Shown here in pieces: positions 57,605-64,000 of a stretch of DNA of 64,000 bases (the first letter of the stretch is position 1; each line of letters starts with the position of its first letter). The DNA is from Liolophura sinensis (taxonomy: Eukaryota; Mollusca; Polyplacophora; Chitonida; Chitonidae). The notes under the pieces were generated by a model. It searched no databases. It had not been told where the DNA came from and worked only from the letters and a program-made list of their open reading frames with translations. Both the position numbers and the translations under genes were made by a program. Where the stretch lies: NCBI RefSeq assembly GCF_032854445.1, contig NC_088300.1:49407682-49471681 (forward strand). The letters run 5' to 3'.

Positions 57605-57805
57605 ATGAAACGGATATTTGCACTCCTAGGTGACCCTGATCGTTTTGTGGATCTACATGCAAGTAGACACAACCCAGCAACTGTTTCAATGGATACTATA
57701 TCTACTGATATTCCTAACATGTCGGGTAGCGTGAATCGGTTATTACTGGCTGGGATCAAGGCAGTGAACGTAGCAATATGCATAGTGCCTGACTTGACAG
57801 AATGA
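57605..57805 (+). CDS. Hypothetical small ORF, 66 aa
   Basis: ATG-started frame containing RIFALLGDPDRFVDLHASRH and ending ICIVPDLTE. The composition looks protein-like but I recognise no family and see no splice or promoter context. It may be a relic of a larger coding sequence. Confidence 0.15.
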   Translation: MKRIFALLGDPDRFVDLHASRHNPATVSMDTISTDIPNMSGSVNRLLLAGIKAVNVAICIVPDLTE

Positions 57806-57879
57806 ATAAATGCTTACTCAATGCCCTTGTGTCATAAAATAAGACGTTATACACGAGCATAGGCCTACTCGTTTACGAC

Positions 57880-58080
57880 CTCATGCCCCCTGTGGCAGCC
57901 GATCTGCCCTTCACTGATGAAAACACGTGTTCGAACCCAGCTCTGGCTGCTTGTGTTGCAGCTTAATGCCAGGGGGTTGTAAGGCCCCTGACGAAGTGTG
58001 GTCCTGGGTTCTGACTGGTTTAATCGACCACCACATCGTCATTGTAGAGATCAAACATTGCTGAGTACGGAATCAATTTA
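57880..58080 (+). repeat. Degenerate tRNA-derived SINE
   Basis: GTGTTCGAACCCAGC (B-box-like) near the 5' side, and a tail-like ccacatcgtcattgtagaga followed by attgctgagtacgg that resembles the shared SINE tail. Confidence 0.45.
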
Positions 58081-60001
58081 CATGGATTAAATGTTAAAGA
58101 AATATACCACAAGTACAACTGTTTGTCTTATAAAAACTCCAAATGTTTTCGACATTTTGGCACACGAAAGACGATGTTAAGAAAACTATAAAAGCAACAA
58201 AAAAGAAAATGAAATTAAAAAAAAGACAAACACAAAAAGACCCCCCCCCCTTCTTAAAAAACAAACAAGAAATAAAGACAATATTTTAAAATTTATCTGT
58301 TTGTAAAGTTGCCTCTCGACACGAACACATTTTACTTATATGACGATAGTCAGCTTATGGGGGGAGCATACGTTTCAGATGCCAGAAGAAACCACAGTAC
58401 CGCGCTAGATACTTGTCGAACCTCGAAGCCGTCGTGGTACATACAAATCAGACTTTACCGATCTGATAATCCATCCTGTTGCCGCCACTTCATTAGTTGG
58501 TAAATTTCGGCTAGTCACTTATTCCACCTGGTCGAGCTATTTGCAGATTCCACAATCAAGTCTTTGACCGACAGTCGTGACTTTAGGCACATTCCGAAAG
58601 TCCTTGTCACCTTATTATCACCTTCTGGCGAGGCCTTGTCCAAGATTTAATTACCACGGGCAATTAGTTATTCCATGTTGTCAGCTTAGCGCCATACCTC
58701 AGGTTGCCGGGTGGTCGTCAGCCACCTGTAGGTGACTAATCGGGTGAACTTGGAGGGGAGATAGGTATGGAAGACGTATGTGGCCAGTCACTGAGCATTT
58801 TTAGAACATTTAGTCAATCACGCAATTTATACAGCTTATCTCGGGCGAGAATGGCAATAATCACGTAGAATATTCTCCACTTAAGTTCTCGAAACGTTGG
58901 ATTGGAACAAATTTGCCACCTCCTCTGGCAGACCTACACGTTTTGGCAGACCTACACCTGTTTAAAATACGACTATTTGTTGAAATTATTATAAAGCATA
59001 GCTCCATCATTTTCACTAGCCAGGCTATAGGCTGATGACGTTTTTGGTATTAAATTATAGCCCTGACGGAATATCTTTATGTGGACCTATATCTGTACAA
59101 GGATAACAAGATCTCCTCTCACACCGTCTGTATTAAAAAAGGAATAATTTCAACTTTGGCATTGTAGATTATCCGTATTTGGATAATACTATACTAGGGT
59201 CTTGTCTACAATATATATGTATCTCAGCTTGTAGCTTTTGTTTGATCCTGTGTAAAATATGACAATTCCATTCGACGCCACAAGTTATTGATTCAAAAAT
59301 TAGTTTGTCAGTGGGAATCCACCAAATGCAGTTTCTAAACTTTTACAGTGAGTATAACACTCTTATTGGCAAATACAGAGAGAGTGTTCATGATCTCTAG
59401 AGATCTATGCTTAAGCTGTATCCAATTCCACATGAACTGAAGCTAGAGGCTGTTCATGTTTATTACGTTCATGTTTATAACATCAACATTTCGCTTTTTT
59501 GATCAGTTACAATCAAAGCGCGACTGATATACCTATAAATTAGTTGACTTACTTAATGACGTACTAAAAGTTTGAAATTTAAATTTAATGTCATGTCTAG
59601 AATATCGACCTGCATCACTGAAAACTGTGGGCTGCTTCCCTCTTACGTGTTACCAACTCTATTTACTATTTATAAATTAGTTCTTGCATATTCCGTTGGG
59701 ATCTGGTGTTTTACGTTGTTTTGGAAATGGTCCTTATGATTATAAACTTGAATCGCCCCTTTACGGTGTACGGAGTGGTATACGAATGTCAAACTTGAAG
59801 GCTAGATTTAACTCCACGCTCCAAACTTTTTTCCCTTATTAATATAAATTAAAAAAGGTGTAAGATTAACTTAAGGTGTAAGTGAAGTAAACCACTGCGC
59901 TTTATTAGGTACCTGATAATATCCCCGACTTAAAGCCCAAAACGTCAGTGCTCGATGAGGGCCCACGACCTGATTAGTCCGAAGCCTGATAGTAGCAGCA
60001 A
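58081..60001. other. No gene recognised
   Basis: A poly-A/poly-C patch lies at 58215-58265. Otherwise I see no supported feature. Confidence 0.5.
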
Positions 60002-60169
60002 GCCAGCGCTTTAACCATTTGAGCCAGCTTTACCGATTTGAGCCAGCTTTAACCATTTGAGCCAGCTTTAACCATTTGAGCCAGCGCTTTAACCATTTGA
60101 GCCAGCGCTTCAACCATTTGAGCCAGCGCTTTAACCATTTGAGCCAGCGCTTTAACCATCTGAGCCAGC
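60002..60169. repeat. Tandem array of an A-box-like 19/21-bp unit, 8 copies
   Basis: Eight direct units gccagc(gc)tttaaccatttga; five have the extra gc (21 bp) and three lack it (19 bp). On the minus strand each reads TGGCTCAAATGGTTAAAG, close to a tRNA A box (TRGYNNANNGG), as at the start of a tRNA-derived SINE. Confidence 0.9.
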
Positions 60170-60411
60170 AAAGCCCAGCGCTCTTTTATCCTTATTTAAT
60201 TCAAACCTCTATAAATCCCTGTTCTGTGCTACACTCGTATCTCTGCTCTAGCCAGTGTTGTGTGTGAGCAGTAGTAGCCTGTCCAACATTTGGGAAACAC
60301 TTTCATACTCCTAAAAGTCGTTACTTGCGGATGGTGCTATTCTGCACTGTGGTGGCTTTCATTAGATGCAAAATGATATGGAAGATGGTTCAATAATCGA
60401 TCTGTGATGCA

Positions 60412-60518
60412 GCGCCTTCCCACGTATGGTCAGAGAGGAAGCCAGCATGGGCATTGGTGGAAGACTCCTGGATCATTGCGATATGCTGGCGTTTTAACCC
60501 CCTCGGCCGCGACGCTGG
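60412..60518 (-). repeat. SINE-A head fragment
   Basis: Contains ccttcccacgtatggtcaga, gaggaagccagcatg and a head end cctcggccgcgacgc. The tail is missing. Confidence 0.7.
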
Positions 60519-60815
60519 CAAAAAGTTCAAATCCAAATAGACTAATTTATTGAAAAAAGTGTCTGGTACATGATGTAGGGGATGTAATGAATTATTTAGA
60601 TGCCAAGCAACCTACGATATTTTATCGAGCTATATAATCTGTCGATATTTGTGGGTCCATAAGGCCGGCTGGGTTGGCATATGTTCAGTATTTGTCGTCT
60701 ACTATTTCAGTGACACGGTATCGATCCTAATATGAATACTTGTTAAGACAGACACATACCTGGCCTTTGCCCAAGCCAGGTATTTCACAGTCTCCATCGA
60801 TTCAGTCGAGTTGAC

Positions 60816-61007
60816 ATGAGCGGAGATTCAGAGGAATTCTTTGACTGCTGTTTCCACAGACTATGCAAGCGCCTCTTCAAAAATGGTGAAAAGCAAGGTC
60901 GCGTCAACTCTGGAATGGCACGCCCGGGAGCCTGCATGACAAAACAGTTTGACCGTTACGTGTTCCACCAGTCCGCTATGGTTATCCACGAGCTGTACGG
61001 GGAGTGA
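60816..61007 (+). CDS. Hypothetical small ORF, 63 aa
   Basis: ATG-started frame beginning MSGDSEEFFDCCFHRLCKRL, ending ELYGE and TGA. It is charged and cysteine-containing, with no known motif. It lies about 390 bp upstream of the receptor ATG on the same strand, so it could be an upstream ORF or a separate small exon. Weak support. Confidence 0.2.
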   Translation: MSGDSEEFFDCCFHRLCKRLFKNGEKQGRVNSGMARPGACMTKQFDRYVFHQSAMVIHELYGE

Positions 61008-61217
61008 TTGACAGATAACAACAGACCTTTCCTCGGGCCCTACCTCCCACTCTTTTATCGATTTTCTACTCAGTTTCGACATATCCATTCCTGTTTGCTT
61101 GTCTTTACCGTGGTAAACTTGAAGTAAAAGCGGATGCACCAGAGAGAGTGAAAGAGGACGTTGGCAATAATCTGACTAGTGAGCATCCTGGGCAAGGTTG
61201 CGACTGGAGTCTCGTCA

Positions 61218-61226
61218 GATAAAAGC
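61218..61226 (+). promoter_or_regulatory. Candidate TATA-like element of the receptor gene
   Basis: AGATAAAAG lies about 180 bp upstream of the receptor ATG. This is a positional guess only. Confidence 0.2.
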
Positions 61227-61399
61227 AGCCAGTGCACATCTGAAGTGACAGTCTCGAGAAAGCAACTGTGGCAAAAGCTTCGCCCGTAATTGTGAACAAG
61301 TTATGTTCACACACCAGCGTTAGCAAGCAGCAAGCAAGTGTCCGGCAGCATTTGTTTAACGGCGTTGTAAGCGGAAACGGTAGAAGTTTTCCACAAAGC

Positions 61400-62509
61400 A
61401 TGGAGAAAAGCACCAAGCTTCCTCTGCTGGAACTGGCTTTTAATGACAGCGACTGGGATGAGTTTTTGTTCGTGGTGTCAGACTACACAAATACGGACCA
61501 TTGGTTTGAGCCGACAACAGAGACCATTCTCGTCACGGCATACAGTGTTATCATTCTCCTTGGAATTCTCACCAATGTCGTCTTCATCACTGTTATTGTG
61601 AAGACGAAAAAAGTTCTGAAGACCCGCAATTTGCTCTTCATGAACTTGGCAGTCTCTGACTTGGTGATGTGTGGATTTTGCATTCCGTTTACAGTGGTCA
61701 AGTTAACGCGAAAATCCTGGAGTCTCGGTGAAGCATTGTGCAGACTCATACCAATGTTACAAGCTGTTGACGTCTTTATTTTTTCTTTTACGATTATCGC
61801 CATATCCTGTGACCGCTACAGTGCAATTGTCCACGCCACAGAGAACCTGAAAAGGGTTTCCTCTATGATGCCCGCGTTGATCGTAATCTGGATATCATCG
61901 TTCGGACTGGCCGTGCCAATTGCCATTTTTTCAACGGTAGTAAAAGCCGAGTACTTGGGAAACGTTGTGTCCTACCAGATCTGTATGGAACACTGGCCGT
62001 CCGCTATGTCCCGTGCGCTGTATACCCTCGTGTCTACACTCATCCAGTTTGCAGTCCCCTTGGCAATAATGATCCCTCTGCACACCAAGATCTGCCGGTT
62101 CTTGAAATCTCGGATGGAGTACAAGTCTCAATCTCCGGTAGACGCGGAGCGAATGGCAAAGAAAGAAGCTCGCTATCGGTCAACCATGAAGCTCCTGACA
62201 GCGGTTGTCCTCGCCTTTCTCCTCAGCTGGGTTCCTCTTTCTGTCGTCAACATTATGGCTGATTTCAACTATATGATTTTCACGCATATGAACTTTAACG
62301 CTCTGTACGTCACTTGCCACATGATAGCCATGGCTTCGGTGTTCGTCAACCCACTGCTCTACGGGTGGTTCAACACCAATTTCCAAAGGCAACTCAGAGG
62401 TATTTTGTTTTCAGGATCCAAAGAACTTTCCGAAAAAGACGGACTTCTCAATACCTCTGCTTTTAAGGGTTCCAGTGTGAACAAAATCAAATCCGGAATA
62501 ACAAATTAA
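61400..62509 (+). CDS. Class A GPCR, NPY/NPF-receptor-like neuropeptide receptor, single exon
   Basis: A 369-residue plasma-membrane receptor, whole in one exon. The frame is open upstream to 61268 but without an ATG; the first ATG is at 61400. Seven membrane segments are visible: TM1 with GILTNVVFITVIV, TM2 NLLFMNLAVSDLVMCGFCIPF, TM3 preceded by LCRL (disulfide Cys) and ending CDRY (DRY motif), TM4, an extracellular loop 2 with YQICMEHW (partner Cys), TM5, TM6 with FLLSWVPLS, and TM7 NPLLYGWFNTNF (NPxxY). The SDLV, W.LG..LCRL and NPLLYGW.N.NF patterns are those of peptide receptors near the neuropeptide Y/F and related groups. The ligand cannot be deduced. The tail after TM7 is short (about 45 residues) and serine-rich. 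Confidence 0.9.
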   Translation: MEKSTKLPLLELAFNDSDWDEFLFVVSDYTNTDHWFEPTTETILVTAYSVIILLGILTNVVFITVIVKTKKVLKTRNLLFMNLAVSDLVMCGFCIPFTVVKLTRKSWSLGEALCRLIPMLQAVDVFIFSFTIIAISCDRYSAIVHATENLKRVSSMMPALIVIWISSFGLAVPIAIFSTVVKAEYLGNVVSYQICMEHWPSAMSRALYTLVSTLIQFAVPLAIMIPLHTKICRFLKSRMEYKSQSPVDAERMAKKEARYRSTMKLLTAVVLAFLLSWVPLSVVNIMADFNYMIFTHMNFNALYVTCHMIAMASVFVNPLLYGWFNTNFQRQLRGILFSGSKELSEKDGLLNTSAFKGSSVNKIKSGITN

Positions 62510-62711
62510 AACGGGATTTCAGATGGATGTACTTGGGACTTCTCTGAGATTCTGACGACCAAAAATCCGATACGGGTTATAAGGTAATGACAAATGGAAC
62601 AGTCGGTCACAAAGGCGTACATTTTTGATGTACGTAAATGGCAGAGTTAAACGTACTTCAAGCAGATATAGTATTATTTTGGAAAATTCGTTGTTTGTAC
62701 ATAGAAAAAAA

Positions 62712-62717
62712 AATAAA
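62712..62717 (+). promoter_or_regulatory. Polyadenylation signal AATAAA of the receptor gene
   Basis: AATAAA lies about 200 bp after the receptor stop and is followed by the GT-rich gtcgttgtgtgc. Confidence 0.65.
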
Positions 62718-64000
62718 GTCGTTGTGTGCAAGATCATGTCTGGACTAACGAATTTGCCTGTATCGTGTGAGTAGAAACTTGTCTTCAAGTCTTCGTTAAG
62801 TCTGGTGGAGGTTTTATCCCTCTCTGTCGGTGAAATAGGCTCAAGTTGGCTATATGTTAGCCTACAGACACATTAATCAACAAAGCGAGAACGGCTGTTG
62901 CCACAGTTTGTAAAAATTTTTAAAAATTTAATAATTTATTACCTTAAGAAGCGAGCGCCTTTAGTAAGTGATGGTAACATCAAACAAACGCGGTGAAATA
63001 TGTGGAAAAGATTTTTTGGTAAAAACTGGTTAAAGCGCTCTACTGAGGACAGGTAAATCAAATTAATCACCTATGCTATAATGCCTGTACACCTTCACAT
63101 ATATCAACATCCAGATGATGATTAATAAATACTGACGGCGTACTAACAATATCTGCATCATATATACAAAAACTCACCGTGGGGACATGATAGTGTTATT
63201 CATATTTCACTTTGTTTTAGTGGACAATAGTTTGCCGTTGGGTATTGAAGGATTATTTGACATCACGAATAGAAATCTAAATATTTTGGTTATATGCAAC
63301 AGGTGTTGACAACATGATTCAAACCTCGATTTTGCTCACGTAGTCGGTCATTTATATCAGATCATGTCATAAAGTTGAATCATTAAAAATCAACTGGAAA
63401 AGAAATTTTATGCTTAATTTCATATATGCATCTGTACAAAAAATGCATTATGCCTTAGAATATGTCATTTAGCTTTTAAAAAGTGTAGGTCTTTTAGAAA
63501 TAATAAAAAGCTTCACCAATACATCAAGCTATCTGCTCTACGCTTGGCCAGAGAGGAGAACAGGCTGAAAGAACGTAATTAGATGATAATCGTTCAGTTG
63601 AAAATTTACTTCTGGTGGAATTTAGTAAAGCAGTTTGTATTAGCATATTTCTGTCACATGAATTGTACAGGTTAGAACATATTTCCAAGCTGTTGTATAA
63701 CAGAATAAAATCATACTCGTGTTCAGAAACAATACACTTTCTACATATTCCATGTTTAAATGAGAAATGGATGAGATATTAGTCCTTTACAGGGTGGAAA
63801 CAGTTACTAGAGCACCCTTCCATTCCTTAACTTCACATGCAAAAAACATACTGATAAAGAAATATGATATCTCTATAATTTTCAGCCATCATTAACTTAC
63901 CGAAAACTTCAATTTTCAATTCATTCCAATCAACCATCACGATAAATGACATTGATGAACTGAGAGACCATCCTTTACATCTTGTATGAGCTCAATGTTT
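62718..64000. other. 3' flank, no gene seen
   Basis: AT-rich non-coding sequence to the end of the window. Confidence 0.55.

Noticed and set aside
60076..60267. Frame with repeated SQRFNHL residues
   Set aside because: It is a translation of the 19/21-bp tandem array, with unit lengths that break the frame elsewhere.

Overview
This is eukaryotic DNA, almost certainly from a spiralian animal and most likely a mollusc. The evidence is AT-rich, gene-poor sequence with long introns; tRNA-derived SINEs whose 3' tail (ttcttgagtacggcgtaaaa) is of a type common in mollusc genomes; relics of Tc1, pogo/Tigger, MULE and retrotransposon elements; and animal gene families (homeobox, Golgi sulfotransferase, class A neuropeptide GPCR). 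The species cannot be named from the sequence.

Region 1 (1768-9772, minus strand) holds the most notable gene. Three exons join in perfect phase: 9772-9491, 4671-4550 and 2671-1768. They encode a 435-residue protein with a SIX domain followed by a homeodomain. That homeodomain has the three-residue loop extension and WFANARRR helix of TALE proteins, not the SIX-class signature. The middle exon is too short to stand out as an ORF. It was found because the flanking exons required a phase 0 start and a phase 2 end, and the exon at 4550-4671 meets both and supplies the missing half of the SIX domain.

Region 2 (about 10-18 kb) is intergenic and repeat-rich. It has a 47-bp-arm hairpin, two SINE-B copies in the window each with 12-bp target duplications (one lies in intron 1 of the SIX gene), and a dead Tc1-like transposon (15989-17870). 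A 453-bp non-autonomous transposon with its own inverted repeats and a 4-bp target duplication sits inside that Tc1 copy.

Region 3 (18.3-26.3 kb) is a direct duplication of about 2.85 kb. Its copies are separated and followed by arrays of a 165-180 bp repeat. Copy 2 is followed by a 1.3-kb segment carrying a MULE transposase relic.

Region 4 (26.5-39.2 kb) is a small cluster of galactose-3-O-sulfotransferase-like genes: a plus-strand copy with a one-base frameshift in the PAPS-binding motif, a truncated minus-strand pseudogene (30985-31632), and an open minus-strand copy (38026-39169). The two long copies are mosaics of near-identical and strongly diverged blocks, as expected from gene conversion. 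A pogo/Tigger relic, a gag zinc-knuckle relic and a large inverted repeat lie between them.

Region 5 (39-60 kb) has no recognised gene. It holds several tandem repeats (about 85, 39, 49, 24 and 19/21 bp), SINEs, a reverse transcriptase relic and a 36-bp-arm hairpin. Region 6 (61.2-62.7 kb) holds a single-exon neuropeptide GPCR of the NPY/NPF-receptor-like type with a polyadenylation signal.
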